DNA of 64,000 nt from Thiomonas intermedia (GCF_002028405.1 NZ_CP020046.1:2542001-2606000), one strand, 5' to 3'; positions 9,380 to 21,781 are shown, counted from the stretch's first letter. Notes: a model not told the origin generated them from the sequence alone. Made by a program: numbers and translations.

Positions 9380-10704
9380 ATCGCCCCTTCGGACAAAGCA
9401 CGGGTCTGGAGACCTGCTTCCACGGCCGCCATCTGCAGCCGCAAATTCTCGCCGGGCTGAACGGCGACAACTGGGCGCTGGAGGGCTATCTGCAGCGCGA
9501 TGGTTACCAGGCCCTGCGCAAAATCCTGACCGAAGGATGGACGCCCGAGCAGGTCATCGCCGAGGTGAAGGCTTCGGCGCTGCGCGGGCGCGGCGGGGCG
9601 GGGTTTCCCACCGGGCTGAAGTGGAGTTTCATGCCGCGGCAGTTCCCGGGGCAGAAGTATCTGGTCTGCAATTCCGACGAGGGCGAGCCGGGCACGTTCA
9701 AGGATCGAGACATCCTGCGCTTCAACCCGCACGCCGTGATTGAAGGCATGGCCATTGCCGCCTTCGCCATGGGCATCTCCGTGGGCTACAACTACATCCA
9801 CGGCGAGATTTTCGAGGATTACGACCGTTTCGAAGAAGCGCTGCGGCAGGCGCGCGATGCCGGGTATCTGGGCGACCATATTTGCGGCAGCAGCTTCAGC
9901 TTCCAGCTGCACGCCTCGCACGGCTTTGGCGCCTATATCTGCGGCGAAGAAACCGCGCTGCTCGAATCGCTCGAAGGCAAGAAGGGCCAACCGCGCTTCA
10001 AGCCACCTTTCCCGGCCAGCTTCGGGCTGTATGGCAAGCCCACGACGATCAACAATACCGAGACCTTTGCAGCAGTGCCCTGGATCATCCGCAACGGCGG
10101 CCAGGCCTACCTCGAAGTAGGCAAGCCCAATAACGGGGGCACCAAGATCTACTCGGTTTCGGGCGATGTGGCGCTGCCAGGCAACTATGAAGTGCCCATG
10201 GGCACACCGTTCTCCGCCCTGCTCGAACTCGCCGGTGGCATGCGCGAGGGACGCTCGCTCAAGGCCGTGATTCCCGGAGGGTCGTCCGCGCCGGTGTTGC
10301 CAGCCGACATCATGATGGACTGCACCATGGACTACGACTCCATCGCCAAGGCCGGCTCCATGCTGGGATCGGGGGCCGTGATCGTGCTGAACGACACGCG
10401 CTGCATGGTCAAGTCGCTGATGCGTCTGTCCTACTTCTATCAGCATGAATCGTGCGGGCAGTGCACGCCCTGCCGCGAGGGCACTGGATGGCTGTACCGC
10501 ATGGTCCATCGCATCGAAAACGGCCAGGGCCGGATGGAAGATCTGGATCTGCTGAACTCGGTATCCGACAACATTGCCGGTCGCACCATCTGTGCCCTGG
10601 GGGACGCCGCGGCCATGCCGGTCAAGTCGTTCGTCAAGCATTTTCGCCATGAGTTCGAACACCACATCACGCACAAGACCTGCCTCGTGCCGGCCTCTGT
10701 CTGA
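9376..10704 (+). CDS. nuoF: NADH-quinone oxidoreductase subunit F (NADH- and FMN-binding)
   Basis: A 442-residue subunit where NADH is oxidised and electrons enter through [16 protein letters not shown] near residue 76 and the acidic [12 protein letters not shown] near 105 form the NADH/FMN sites, and [13 protein letters not shown] follows near 195. The N3 [4Fe-4S] ligands are Cys360, Cys363, Cys366 and Cys406. The ATG at 9376 overlaps the nuoE stop; the longer frame from 9298 is rejected. Confidence 0.97.
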   Translation: MNRPFGQSTGLETCFHGRHLQPQILAGLNGDNWALEGYLQRDGYQALRKILTEGWTPEQVIAEVKASALRGRGGAGFPTGLKWSFMPRQFPGQKYLVCNSDEGEPGTFKDRDILRFNPHAVIEGMAIAAFAMGISVGYNYIHGEIFEDYDRFEEALRQARDAGYLGDHICGSSFSFQLHASHGFGAYICGEETALLESLEGKKGQPRFKPPFPASFGLYGKPTTINNTETFAAVPWIIRNGGQAYLEVGKPNNGGTKIYSVSGDVALPGNYEVPMGTPFSALLELAGGMREGRSLKAVIPGGSSAPVLPADIMMDCTMDYDSIAKAGSMLGSGAVIVLNDTRCMVKSLMRLSYFYQHESCGQCTPCREGTGWLYRMVHRIENGQGRMEDLDLLNSVSDNIAGRTICALGDAAAMPVKSFVKHFRHEFEHHITHKTCLVPASV

Positions 10705-10739
10705 TCCGCCGCACCGGACGCCTTCAGGACGCTTTCATC

Positions 10740-13145
10740 ATGGTTGAACTCGAAATCGACGGTCAAAAAATCCAGGTGCCCGATGGCGCCATGGTCATGG
10801 ACGCGGCCACCCGGCTCGGCATCTATGTGCCGCATTTTTGCTACCACCACAAGCTGACCATCGCGGCGAACTGCCGCATGTGCCTGGTCGACGTGGAGAA
10901 GGCGCCCAAGCCTCTGCCGGCCTGTGCCACGCCGGTGTCTCAGGGCATGATCGTGCGCACGCATTCCGACAGAGCCCTTCAGGCCCAGAAAGGGGTGATG
11001 GAGTTTCTGCTCATCAACCACCCGCTGGACTGCCCCATCTGCGATCAGGGCGGCGAATGCCAGTTGCAGGATCTCGCCGTGGGCTATGGCGGCTCCGCCT
11101 CGCGATATGCCGAGGAAAAGCGCGTCATCTTCCACAAGGATGTCGGCCCGCTCATCGCCATGGAAGAGATGAGCCGCTGCATCCAGTGCACCCGTTGTGT
11201 GCGCTTCGGCCAGGAAGTTGCGGGCATCATGGAACTCGGCATGGCCCATCGCGGCGAACATTCCGAGATCATGGCCTTCGTCGGCAGTACGGTCGACTCG
11301 GAACTCTCCGGCAACATGATCGATCTTTGCCCCGTCGGTGCGCTGACGAGCAAGCCCTTCCGCTACAGCGCCCGCACGTGGGAGCTGTCCCGCCGCGCCT
11401 CCATCAGCCCGCATGACAGCGTTGGCGCCAACCTGATCGTGCAGGTCAAGGGCGACCGCGTCATGCGCGTGCTGCCGCAGGAGAACGAAGCCGTCAACGA
11501 ATGCTGGCTGTCCGACCGCGACCGTTTTGCCTACGAAGGGCTCAACAGCGTCGAGCGTCTCACCTCGCCGCAAATCCGCGAGAACGGGCAGTGGAAGTCG
11601 GTCGATTGGCCAACGGCGCTTGAATTCACGGTGCAGGGTCTGCGCCGGGTGCTGGCCCAGCACGGCGGTGATGCCCTGGCCGCACTTGCCGCGCCGACCA
11701 GCACGGTCGAAGAACTGTATCTCCTGAAAAAACTGCTCACCGGGCTGGGCAGCAAAGGCCTGGACACCCGCTTGCGCCAGAGCGATTTTTCGGCTGACGC
11801 CCAGGGTGCCGGTGTGCCGTGGCTTGGCATGCCGATCGCCGAGATCGGGCAGCTGCAGGCAGCGCTCTTCATCGGCAGTACCTTGCGCAAGGAGCAGCCG
11901 CTGCTGTCGGCACGGGTGCGCCACGGCGCCAAGGCGGGTGCGCAGATTTCCACGCTGCACGCGGCCGATGATGACTGGCTCATGCCCATGCACACACGCA
12001 TTGCTGCGGCGCCGAGCCAATGGGTCGCCGAACTGGCTGGTGTGGCCAGCGCCGTGGCCCAGGCCAAGGGCATCACGCCACCCGCTGCGATCGAGTTCGC
12101 CGGGTCGCCAAGCGAACAAGCCCAGGCCATCGCGCGAAGCCTGCTTGGCGCCGAGCGCAAGGCCGTGTTCCTGGGCGATGCCGCCGTGCAACACGACCAG
12201 GGCGCCGCATTGCGAGCCCTGGCCCAATGGATCGCCCACGAAGTCGGCGGTGTCTGCGGCGACTTGACGGAGGCAGCCAACACGGTCGGGGCGGCCTTGT
12301 TGGGGGTTTCACCCTTGGCACAAGGCCGTGATGTGGCGCAGATCGCGGCGCAACCGTCGCGTGCCATGATGCTCTTCGGGGTGGAGCCCGAAGAAGACTG
12401 CGCGAACCCCGAGGTCCTGGTCCGGGCGTTGAAGCAGGCCGAGTTCATCGTGTCGTTCAGCCCTTTCGTGAATGCGGCCGAGGGCTACGCTCATGTCATG
12501 TTGCCGATTGCGCCCTACACCGAAACGGCGGGCAGTCTGGTGAGCGCCGAAGGCCGCTTGCAGAGTTTCAATCCGGTCGCGCAGCCTTTGGGCGAAACCC
12601 GTCCGGGCTGGAAGGTGTTGCGTGTTCTGGGCAATCTGTTCGAACTGCAAGGCTTCGATTACCAGAGCACGGCCGAGATTCGCACCGAGGCGTTTGCCGC
12701 CCTGGGCGGCGCCGATCAGATCGGGGCGCGCCTGTCGGCGTCCAGCCCGCTTGCGCTGCCGGCGCAATGGCCGAGCCGCGCCGCTCCTGCCGTCGAGCGT
12801 TTTGCACCGGTACCCCTCTATTCGAGCGACGCGATCGTGCGTCGCGCCCCCAGTTTGCAGCGCACGCGCGATGCGCGCAACGCGCGCATGGTGGGTGTGT
12901 CCGCCGCGCTCTGGGAGCAACTGGGCTTGCACAACGGTGATTCGGTGCGCGTGAAGTCGGGAGCGAATGCCGTGGTGTTGCCGGCCCGCCGCGATGCTGC
13001 GCTGGCACCTACCGTGTTGAGCATTCCTGCCGCCTGGGCCGAGGCCGCCGCGCTGGGCGCGATGTTCGGCGCGGTACAGGTCGAGCGAGTGGGTTCGACG
13101 ACTGCCGTTCCTGCCGACGCCAACGCAAGCCTCGAAAAGGTCTGA
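10740..13145 (+). CDS. nuoG: NADH-quinone oxidoreductase subunit G
   Basis: An 801-residue multi-cluster subunit of the electron-input arm. The N-terminal ferredoxin domain binds [2Fe-2S] through Cys34, Cys45, Cys48 and Cys62. A His-Cys3 site (NHPLDCPICDQGGECQLQD, near 97-115) and a second [4Fe-4S] site (CIQCTRCVRFGQ, near 146) follow. The rest is the molybdopterin-oxidoreductase-like domain that no longer carries the cofactor. Length is near 780, the usual betaproteobacterial size. Confidence 0.96.
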   Translation: MVELEIDGQKIQVPDGAMVMDAATRLGIYVPHFCYHHKLTIAANCRMCLVDVEKAPKPLPACATPVSQGMIVRTHSDRALQAQKGVMEFLLINHPLDCPICDQGGECQLQDLAVGYGGSASRYAEEKRVIFHKDVGPLIAMEEMSRCIQCTRCVRFGQEVAGIMELGMAHRGEHSEIMAFVGSTVDSELSGNMIDLCPVGALTSKPFRYSARTWELSRRASISPHDSVGANLIVQVKGDRVMRVLPQENEAVNECWLSDRDRFAYEGLNSVERLTSPQIRENGQWKSVDWPTALEFTVQGLRRVLAQHGGDALAALAAPTSTVEELYLLKKLLTGLGSKGLDTRLRQSDFSADAQGAGVPWLGMPIAEIGQLQAALFIGSTLRKEQPLLSARVRHGAKAGAQISTLHAADDDWLMPMHTRIAAAPSQWVAELAGVASAVAQAKGITPPAAIEFAGSPSEQAQAIARSLLGAERKAVFLGDAAVQHDQGAALRALAQWIAHEVGGVCGDLTEAANTVGAALLGVSPLAQGRDVAQIAAQPSRAMMLFGVEPEEDCANPEVLVRALKQAEFIVSFSPFVNAAEGYAHVMLPIAPYTETAGSLVSAEGRLQSFNPVAQPLGETRPGWKVLRVLGNLFELQGFDYQSTAEIRTEAFAALGGADQIGARLSASSPLALPAQWPSRAAPAVERFAPVPLYSSDAIVRRAPSLQRTRDARNARMVGVSAALWEQLGLHNGDSVRVKSGANAVVLPARRDAALAPTVLSIPAAWAEAAALGAMFGAVQVERVGSTTAVPADANASLEKV

Positions 13146-13241
13146 GATGAAACATCCGAGGTTTTCACAAAGTTCGCCAAGTTTTCCCTCTCCCATGGGG
13201 GATGAAGCGCGCCTGGCGCGGTCCTACGCATTCTGCTGACT

Positions 13242-14303
13242 ATGCTCGAATCCTTCAACCAAGGCGGACTTTCCCTGCTCGGGCCGATGGTCTGGCCGAT
13301 CGTCTGGAATCTGATCAAGATCGTCGTCATCGTCGCGCCGCTGATGGGGGCCGTGGCGTATCTCACGCTCTGGGAGCGCAAGCTGATCGGCTGGATTCAG
13401 ATCCGCATCGGCCCCAACCGCGTGGGGCCCTTCGGCTTGCTGCAGCCGGTGGCCGATGGCCTCAAGCTTCTGCTCAAGGAAATCGTCATTCCGTTCCGCT
13501 CGAACAAGCGGCTGTTCCTGCTGGGGCCGGTCATGACCATCATGCCTGCCTTGGCGGCCTGGGCGGTCATCCCGTTCGGCCCTGACGTCGCCCTGGCCAA
13601 TGTGAACGCCGGGCTGCTTCTGCTTCTGGCGCTGACTTCGCTCGAGGTCTACGGCGTGATCATCGCCGGCTGGGCTTCCAACTCCAAGTACGCCTTCCTG
13701 GGCGCCATGCGCGCCTCGGCCCAGATGGTGAGCTACGAGATCGCGATGGGTTTCGCCATGGTCATCGTGCTCATGGTGTCCGGCAGTCTGAACATGACCG
13801 AAATCGTGATGGGGCAGACCCATGGCACGTTTGCGTCCATGGGGCTGAACTTCCTCTCCTGGAACTGGCTGCCGCTGCTGCCCATCTTTGTGGTGTATTT
13901 CATCGCCGGGGTGGCCGAGACCAATCGTGCGCCGTTCGATGTGGTGGAAGGCGAATCGGAAATCGTCGCCGGCCACATGGTCGAGTATTCGGGCATGGCG
14001 TTTGCCATGTTCTTCCTGGCCGAATACGCCAACATGATCCTGATCTCCATCCTCACCACGGTGATGTTCCTGGGCGGTTGGGATGCGCCGGTGGCCTTCC
14101 TGGGTTTCATTCCGGGGTGGATCTGGCTGGGCATCAAGACCTTTGTCGTGGTCAGCATGTTCCTCTGGCTGCGGGCCACATTCCCGCGCTATCGCTACGA
14201 CCAGATCATGCGCCTGGGCTGGAAGATCTTCATTCCCGTCACCCTCATCTGGCTTGTCGTTGTGGCCGCCTGGATGCAAACCCCCTGGACTATCTGGAAG
14301 TGA
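13242..14303 (+). CDS. nuoH: NADH-quinone oxidoreductase subunit H
   Basis: A 353-residue membrane subunit with eight or more helices at the junction of the two arms, forming the floor of the quinone chamber. Family motifs are [18 protein letters not shown] near residue 50 and [19 protein letters not shown] near 227, where acidic residues link quinone reduction to proton pumping. It follows nuoG after a 96-base gap in which I see nothing of note. Confidence 0.96.
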   Translation: MLESFNQGGLSLLGPMVWPIVWNLIKIVVIVAPLMGAVAYLTLWERKLIGWIQIRIGPNRVGPFGLLQPVADGLKLLLKEIVIPFRSNKRLFLLGPVMTIMPALAAWAVIPFGPDVALANVNAGLLLLLALTSLEVYGVIIAGWASNSKYAFLGAMRASAQMVSYEIAMGFAMVIVLMVSGSLNMTEIVMGQTHGTFASMGLNFLSWNWLPLLPIFVVYFIAGVAETNRAPFDVVEGESEIVAGHMVEYSGMAFAMFFLAEYANMILISILTTVMFLGGWDAPVAFLGFIPGWIWLGIKTFVVVSMFLWLRATFPRYRYDQIMRLGWKIFIPVTLIWLVVVAAWMQTPWTIWK

Positions 14304-14312
14304 GGCAGACCC

Positions 14313-14801
14313 ATGGCCGCTTTGCGTGACACCTTCAACAGTTTTTTCCTGGTCGAACTCTTCAAGGGTCTGGCGCTGACGGGCAAGTACGCCTTCAAGA
14401 GCAAGATCACCGTGCAGTATCCGGAAGAAAAGACGCCGTTGTCGCCGCGATTTCGCGGTCTGCATGCGCTTCGCCGCTACCCCAACGGAGAGGAGCGTTG
14501 CATTGCCTGCAAACTCTGCGAGGCCGTCTGTCCGGCGCTGGCCATCACCATCGAGTCGGAACAGCGCGACGATGGCACGCGCCGTACCAGCCGCTACGAC
14601 ATCGATCTGACCAAGTGCATTTTCTGCGGCCTGTGCGAAGAGAGTTGCCCGGTGGACTCGATCGTCGAGACGCCCATTTTCGAATACCACGGCGAGAAGC
14701 GCGGTGATCTCTACTTCACCAAGGAGATGCTGCTGGCCGTGGGTGACCGCTACGAGAAAGACATCGCCGCCACCAAGGAGGCCGACGCCCCATACCGCTG
14801 A
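14313..14801 (+). CDS. nuoI: NADH-quinone oxidoreductase subunit I
   Basis: A 162-residue ferredoxin-like subunit with two [4Fe-4S] clusters (N6a, N6b) that wire electrons to N2. Both motifs are complete: Cys63-66-69-73 ([11 protein letters not shown]) and Cys102-105-108-112 ([11 protein letters not shown]). Starts nine bases after nuoH. Confidence 0.97.
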   Translation: MAALRDTFNSFFLVELFKGLALTGKYAFKSKITVQYPEEKTPLSPRFRGLHALRRYPNGEERCIACKLCEAVCPALAITIESEQRDDGTRRTSRYDIDLTKCIFCGLCEESCPVDSIVETPIFEYHGEKRGDLYFTKEMLLAVGDRYEKDIAATKEADAPYR

Positions 14802-14809
14802 TCGCCGCA

Positions 14810-14834
14810 GGCCCGCCGCTGTTGAAGGCGGGCC
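14810..14834. repeat. Perfect 8-bp inverted repeat in the nuoI-nuoJ gap
   Basis: GGCCCGCC (14810-14817) and GGCGGGCC (14827-14834) with a nine-base loop, no T tract. It could stabilise or attenuate the transcript between the soluble-arm and membrane-arm genes of the operon. Function unknown. Confidence 0.5.
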
Positions 14835-14900
14835 GCTGGCGGACTTCCCCACCGTTTCAATGCCTGCGGTTTTCGCCGCGGCAAAGCCTCTGCTGTGACC

Positions 14901-15530
14901 ATGGACGTTCAAACCCTCCTGTTCTACGTGTTCTCCGCCGTGCTGCTGTTTGCAGCGCTGCGGGTGATCACGGCGCGTAACCCGGTGCACTCCGCGCTCT
15001 ATCTGGTGCTGGCGTTTTTCCAGATGTCCGCCATCTGGCTGCTGCTGCGAGCCGAGTTCCTCGCCATCGTGCTGGTCCTGGTCTATGTGGGGGCGGTCAT
15101 GGTGCTGTTCCTCTTCGTCGTGATGATGCTCGACATCAATCTCGACAGCCTGCGCAAGGGTTTCTGGCGTTACTTTCCGGTGGCGGCGCTGGTCGGCGTG
15201 CTCATCGTGCTGGAGATGGCGGCGGTGCTGATGCAGGGCTTTCAGATCGGCGGCATGACTCGCGCCGCCCAGGTCGGCGCAGCGGTGTCTGCCGACAATC
15301 CGCTCACGCATCTGTCCAACACCCGTGCGCTGGGCGTGGTGCTGTATTCGCAATACCTGTTCGCGGTGGAGATCGCGGCGGTCATCCTGCTGGTGGCCAT
15401 CATTGCCGCCATCGCGCTGACCCTGCGCAAGCGCAAGGATGCGCGGAACATGCCGGTGTCCGAACAGCTCAAGGCCCGCCGCGCCGACCGCGTGCGCCTG
15501 GTCTCCATGCCTGCCCAACCCAAGGAGTAA
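14901..15530 (+). CDS. nuoJ: NADH-quinone oxidoreductase subunit J
   Basis: A membrane subunit of about 209 residues with five helices, containing the pi-bulge helix that couples the quinone site to the proton-pumping arm. The start MDVQTLLFYVFSAVL and the third helix VLVLVYVGAVMVLFLFVVMML (trimmed in family comparisons to YVGAVMVLF) are typical. An in-frame GTG at 14895 would add two residues; neither start has a clear Shine-Dalgarno sequence. Long basic C-terminal tail, as in other betaproteobacteria. Confidence 0.94.
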   Translation: MDVQTLLFYVFSAVLLFAALRVITARNPVHSALYLVLAFFQMSAIWLLLRAEFLAIVLVLVYVGAVMVLFLFVVMMLDINLDSLRKGFWRYFPVAALVGVLIVLEMAAVLMQGFQIGGMTRAAQVGAAVSADNPLTHLSNTRALGVVLYSQYLFAVEIAAVILLVAIIAAIALTLRKRKDARNMPVSEQLKARRADRVRLVSMPAQPKE

Positions 15531-15533
15531 GCC

Positions 15534-15848
15534 ATGCTCGGATCATTGACCCTGGCGCATTACCTGGTGCTTGGCGCCATCCTGTTCGCCATTTCGGTGG
15601 TGGGTATTTTTCTCAATCGCCGCAACCTCATCGTCATCCTCATGGCGATCGAATTGATGCTGCTGGCGGTGAATCTGAATTTCATCGCGTTCTCCCACTA
15701 CCTGCAGGATTTTTCCGGGCAGGTGTTCGTGTTCTTCATTCTGACCGTCGCCGCGGCGGAATCGGCCATTGGCCTGGCCATCCTGGTCGTGCTGTTCCGC
15801 AACCTCAACACCATCGACGTCGAAGAACTCGACCAACTCAAGGGCTGA
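15534..15848 (+). CDS. nuoK: NADH-quinone oxidoreductase subunit K
   Basis: A 104-residue, three-helix subunit homologous to MnhC/MrpC. Conserved acidic residues needed for proton transfer are visible in [14 protein letters not shown] (Glu near 39) and [11 protein letters not shown] (Glu near 75). AAGGAG at 15521-15526 supports the start. Four bases separate it from nuoJ. Confidence 0.96.
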   Translation: MLGSLTLAHYLVLGAILFAISVVGIFLNRRNLIVILMAIELMLLAVNLNFIAFSHYLQDFSGQVFVFFILTVAAAESAIGLAILVVLFRNLNTIDVEELDQLKG

Positions 15849-15852
15849 GTCC

Positions 15853-17874
<2,022 letters not shown>

Positions 17875-17894
17875 CAGCGAAGCGCGATACAAGA

Positions 17895-19379
17895 ATGCAA
17901 TCTCTTCCTCTGCTCAGTCTGTCCATCTGGATTCCCATCGCCTTCGGTGTCGTCTTGCTCTTCGTGCAAGGAGAGCAGCGCGCCAACGCAGCGCGTTGGC
18001 TGGCGCTGATCGGTTCGCTCATCGCCTTTCTCGTCACGCTGCCGCTGATCAGCGGATTCGACAGCGCGCAGGCGGGCATGCAGTTCGTCGAGTCCGTACC
18101 CTGGATCCGACCCTTCAACATCAACTACGCCCTGGGTATCGACGGCGTCTCGCTGTGGTTCGTGCCGCTGACCGCGCTGATGACCGTGATCGTGGTGATC
18201 AGCGCCTGGGAAGTCATCAAGGATCGGGTCAATCTTTACCTGGGCGCCTTCCTCATCCTGTCGGGGCTGATGATCGGGGTGTTTTCCGCAACCGATGCCT
18301 TGCTGTTCTATGTGTTCTTCGAAGCGACGCTGATCCCGATGTACCTGATCATCGGCATCTGGGGCGGACCGCGCCGTGTCTACGCCGCCTTCAAGTTCTT
18401 CCTCTACACCCTGCTCGGTTCGCTGCTCATGCTGGTGGCGTTGATCTACCTGTACCTGCAGTCGGGCGGCAGTTTCGACATCGCCAACTGGTACCACGTC
18501 CCCTTGTCGATGACGGCCCAGATTTTCATTTTCATCGCGTTCTTCTTCGCCTTCGCGGTGAAGATCCCGATGTGGCCGGTGCACACCTGGTTGCCGGATG
18601 CCCACGTCGAAGCGCCCACGGGCGGATCGGTGATTCTGGCGGCCATCATGCTCAAGCTCGGCGCCTATGGCTTCATCCGCTTCTCCCTGCCGATGCTGCC
18701 CGACGCGAGCCATGCGCTGGCACCCGTCATGATCACGCTCTCCTTGATCGCCGTGATCTACATCGGCTTTGTCGCCCTGGTGCAGGCCGACATGAAAAAG
18801 CTGGTGGCCTATTCCTCCATCGCGCACATGGGCTTCGTCACCCTGGGCTTTTTCCTGTTCTCCGATCTTGGCGTGCAGGGGGGGCTGGTGCAGATGATTT
18901 CGCACGGCTTCATCTCAGGGGCCATGTTCCTGACCATCGGCGTGTTGTATGACCGCATGCACACCCGACAAATTGCCGATTACGGTGGCGTGACCAACAC
19001 CATGCCCAAGTTCGCGGCCCTGGCCGTGCTGTTCGGCATGGCCAATGCGGGCCTGCCCGGTACCAGCGGCTTCGTGGGTGAGTGGATGGTCATCCTTGCC
19101 GCGGTGCAGTTCAACTTCTGGATCGGTCTGCTTGCCGCGACCACGCTGATTCTGGCGGCGAGCTACACGCTGTGGATGGTCAAACGGGTGTATTTCGGCC
19201 CCGTCGCCAACGAGCACGTTGCCGCGCTGAAAGACATCAACGCGCGCGAGTTCTTCATGTTGGCCGTGCTGGTCGGCGCGGTGCTCTGGATGGGCGTGTA
19301 TCCCAAATTCTTCACCGACCCGATGCAGGCCTCGGTGCAACATCTGCTGCAGTTTGCGGCGTCTTCCAAATTGCAGTGA
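17895..19379 (+). CDS. nuoM: NADH-quinone oxidoreductase subunit M
   Basis: A 494-residue antiporter-like subunit with about 14 helices. FEATLIPMYLIIGIWGG near residue 142 has the key Glu, and KIPMWPVHTWLPDAHVEAPT near 222 has the Lys/His of the proton path. Translation starts at the ATG at 17895, 20 bases after nuoL; the frame open from 17289 overlaps nuoL and is rejected. Confidence 0.96.
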   Translation: MQSLPLLSLSIWIPIAFGVVLLFVQGEQRANAARWLALIGSLIAFLVTLPLISGFDSAQAGMQFVESVPWIRPFNINYALGIDGVSLWFVPLTALMTVIVVISAWEVIKDRVNLYLGAFLILSGLMIGVFSATDALLFYVFFEATLIPMYLIIGIWGGPRRVYAAFKFFLYTLLGSLLMLVALIYLYLQSGGSFDIANWYHVPLSMTAQIFIFIAFFFAFAVKIPMWPVHTWLPDAHVEAPTGGSVILAAIMLKLGAYGFIRFSLPMLPDASHALAPVMITLSLIAVIYIGFVALVQADMKKLVAYSSIAHMGFVTLGFFLFSDLGVQGGLVQMISHGFISGAMFLTIGVLYDRMHTRQIADYGGVTNTMPKFAALAVLFGMANAGLPGTSGFVGEWMVILAAVQFNFWIGLLAATTLILAASYTLWMVKRVYFGPVANEHVAALKDINAREFFMLAVLVGAVLWMGVYPKFFTDPMQASVQHLLQFAASSKLQ

Positions 19380-19390
19380 CTACGACAGCC

Positions 19391-20857
19391 ATGAACTGGA
19401 TCGCCATTTATCCGGAAATTCTTCTCCTCGTGCTGGCCTGCGTGGTCATGCTCGTCGACCTGTTTGTGAAAGACGCGCAGCACCGCGTGAGCTACTGGCT
19501 GACCCTGCTGGGCTTGGTCGGTCTCGGCGTGCTCTGCGGCCTTTACTACGCCTCGGGCATGCAGGATTTCGCCATGGCGCGCGCGCTCATCGTCGATCCG
19601 ATGGCGATGCTGCTCAAGCTGTTCACGGTCATCGCCACGGCGGTGACCCTGGTCTATTCAAGGCGCTATGCCCTTGATCGCGGCATGTGGGGCGGCGAAC
19701 TCTTCAGTCTGGTGTTGCTGTCGCTGCTGGGGCAGTTCATCATGATTTCCGGCAACAACCTGCTGACCATTTATCTGGGCCTGGAGTTGCTGTCGCTGGC
19801 GCTGTATGCGCTGGTGGCCCTGCGTCGCGATCACGCCGTGTCCACGGAAGCCGCGATGAAGTATTTCATTCTCGGCGCGCTCGCCTCGGGCTTTCTGCTC
19901 TACGGCATGTCGATGCTGTATGGCGCAACGGGGTCGCTCGATCTGGTCACGATCTTCCGCATGATTGCCGTCGAGCCGATCAACCGCGCCGTGCTCGTGC
20001 TCGGCGTGGTGTTCATCGTGGCGGGACTGGCGTTCAAGCTGGGCGCCGTGCCCTTCCACATGTGGATCCCCGATGTATATCAGGGCGCGCCGACCGCCGT
20101 GGTGCTCATGGTGGGGGCGGCGCCCAAGCTGGCGGCTTTCGCCATGGCCATCCGCCTGTTGGTGGAAGGGATGTTTCCGCTGGCGATGGACTGGCAAGGC
20201 ATGCTGGTGGTGCTGGCCGTGCTGTCCATCGGCCTGGGCAATCTGGCGGCCATCGCACAGACCAATCTCAAGCGCATGCTGGCCTATTCCACGATTGCCC
20301 AGATCGGTTTCGTGCTGTTGGCGCTGCTGTCGGGCATGCTCAACGGCAATGGCCTGTCGGCCTCCACCGCGTACAGCGGGGCACTGTTCTACATGGTGAT
20401 CTATGTGCTCACGACGCTGGGAACTTTTGGCGTGATTCTGCTTCTCTCACGGGAAGGTTTCGAAGCCGAGGACATCCGCGATTTCGCCGGTCTGGCCAAG
20501 ACCGACCCCTGGATGGCGGGTGTCATGACGTTTCTTCTCTTCTCGCTGGCCGGTATACCGCCGTTCGCGGGCTTCTATGCCAAGCTCGAAGTGCTCACCA
20601 TTCTGTTCAATACCGGGCGCGTCTGGCTGGTGGTGTATTCGGTCATTCTCTCGGTCATTGGCGCCTACTATTACATCCGCATGGTCAAGGTGATGTACTT
20701 CGATGCGCCCACGGCGCTGTCGGCCACGCGTGCAAACGGCGTGGGCGGCGCGCGGGCTCTGCTGTCGCTCAATGGACTGGCTGTCTTGTTTCTCGGGTTG
20801 GTGCCTGGCGGTCTGATGACCTTGTGTTATCAGGCCATCGCCAACAGCCTGCACTAA
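19391..20857 (+). CDS. nuoN: NADH-quinone oxidoreductase subunit N
   Basis: A 488-residue antiporter-like subunit, the third proton-pumping member of the set. GLELLSLALYALVAL near residue 129 holds the membrane Glu, and KLGAVPFHMWIPDVYQGAPT near 217 the Lys and His. Begins 11 bases after nuoM at a clear ATG. Last core subunit gene of the operon. Confidence 0.96.
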   Translation: MNWIAIYPEILLLVLACVVMLVDLFVKDAQHRVSYWLTLLGLVGLGVLCGLYYASGMQDFAMARALIVDPMAMLLKLFTVIATAVTLVYSRRYALDRGMWGGELFSLVLLSLLGQFIMISGNNLLTIYLGLELLSLALYALVALRRDHAVSTEAAMKYFILGALASGFLLYGMSMLYGATGSLDLVTIFRMIAVEPINRAVLVLGVVFIVAGLAFKLGAVPFHMWIPDVYQGAPTAVVLMVGAAPKLAAFAMAIRLLVEGMFPLAMDWQGMLVVLAVLSIGLGNLAAIAQTNLKRMLAYSTIAQIGFVLLALLSGMLNGNGLSASTAYSGALFYMVIYVLTTLGTFGVILLLSREGFEAEDIRDFAGLAKTDPWMAGVMTFLLFSLAGIPPFAGFYAKLEVLTILFNTGRVWLVVYSVILSVIGAYYYIRMVKVMYFDAPTALSATRANGVGGARALLSLNGLAVLFLGLVPGGLMTLCYQAIANSLH

Positions 20858-20867
20858 AGGTTTCATC

Positions 20868-21185
20868 ATGCAGAATTCCGCCATCTGGCTGGTCATCGTC
20901 CTGGCGTTCGTCGCCGCGAATCTCCCGTTTGTCTCCAATCGGTTCTTCCTGGTTTTTCCGCTGAAGAAAGCGACCAAATCGATCTGGCTGCGCCTGCTCG
21001 AATTGCTGATCCTGTTCTTCGTGGTCGGATTCATCGGTCGCGCGCTCGAGGCGCGAATCGGCCAGAACTATCCGCAGCATTGGGAGTTCTACGCCGTCTC
21101 CGTGGCCATGTTCCTGGTGCTGGCCTTTCCGGGCTATGTGCTGCGCTATATGGTCAAGCGCCACCCCGCGCCGAGTCGCCCATGA
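20868..21185 (+). CDS. DUF2818 family membrane protein, likely complex I associated
   Basis: A 105-residue protein with three predicted helices (about residues 6-26, 42-62 and 76-95), beginning MQNSAIWLVIVLAFVAAN. I recognise it as DUF2818, a family found right after nuoN in many betaproteobacteria. Ten bases from nuoN and ATGA-overlapped with the next gene, so it is almost certainly in the nuo transcript. An accessory or assembly role for complex I is inferred from position only. Confidence 0.8.
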   Translation: MQNSAIWLVIVLAFVAANLPFVSNRFFLVFPLKKATKSIWLRLLELLILFFVVGFIGRALEARIGQNYPQHWEFYAVSVAMFLVLAFPGYVLRYMVKRHPAPSRP

Positions 21186-21781
21186 GCGGCGATCCCGCAC
21201 GCGCGCCGCAGGCCGCCGCCCTGCGTGAGCACACCCTCGACAGCGAGATGGTGTTTCGCGGCACCTTTCTCAACATCTCCCGTGATCTGGTGCGTCTGGC
21301 CAACGGCGCGCAGGTGACCCGCGAATACATCCGCCATTCCGGCGCGGTGATGATCATCCCTTTACTCGACAACGGCAATGTGTTGATGGAGCGGCAGTTC
21401 CGCACCCCGATGCAGCGGGTGATGGTCGAGTTTCCCGCGGGCAAGCTCGACGCCGGAGAAAGCTGGCTGGCCTGTGCCCAGCGTGAACTTCGCGAGGAAA
21501 CCGGCTACAGCGCACGCGAGTGGGCCTATATCGGCCCGATCAACAACGCGATTTCCTATTCCGACGAAACCATACACCTGGCGTTCGCACGCGGCCTGGT
21601 GGCCGGTGCTCAGGCGCTCGACGACAACGAACTGCTCGACGTCTTTGAGGCCAGCCCGCACGATACGCTTGCATGGGTGCGCAGTGGCCAGATCACCGAT
21701 GTCAAGACCGTGATCGGCGCCTTCTGGCTCGAGAAGATGTTGCAGAACGCCTGGTCGTTCGATTGGCAGCCCAGTGCCTGA
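21182..21781 (+). CDS. Nudix hydrolase, ADP-ribose pyrophosphatase type
   Basis: A 199-residue Nudix protein. The full Nudix box runs from Gly87 (GKLDAGE) through Arg101-Glu102 to Glu105-Glu106 and Gly108 (RELREETGY), which binds Mg2+ for cleavage of nucleoside diphosphate derivatives. The N-terminal VFRGTFLNISRD and ERQFRTPMQRVMVEFPAG segments resemble the NudF/ADP-ribose pyrophosphatase group. The start overlaps the DUF2818 stop (ATGA). Substrate is inferred from family. Confidence 0.88.
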   Translation: MSGDPARAPQAAALREHTLDSEMVFRGTFLNISRDLVRLANGAQVTREYIRHSGAVMIIPLLDNGNVLMERQFRTPMQRVMVEFPAGKLDAGESWLACAQRELREETGYSAREWAYIGPINNAISYSDETIHLAFARGLVAGAQALDDNELLDVFEASPHDTLAWVRSGQITDVKTVIGAFWLEKMLQNAWSFDWQPSA

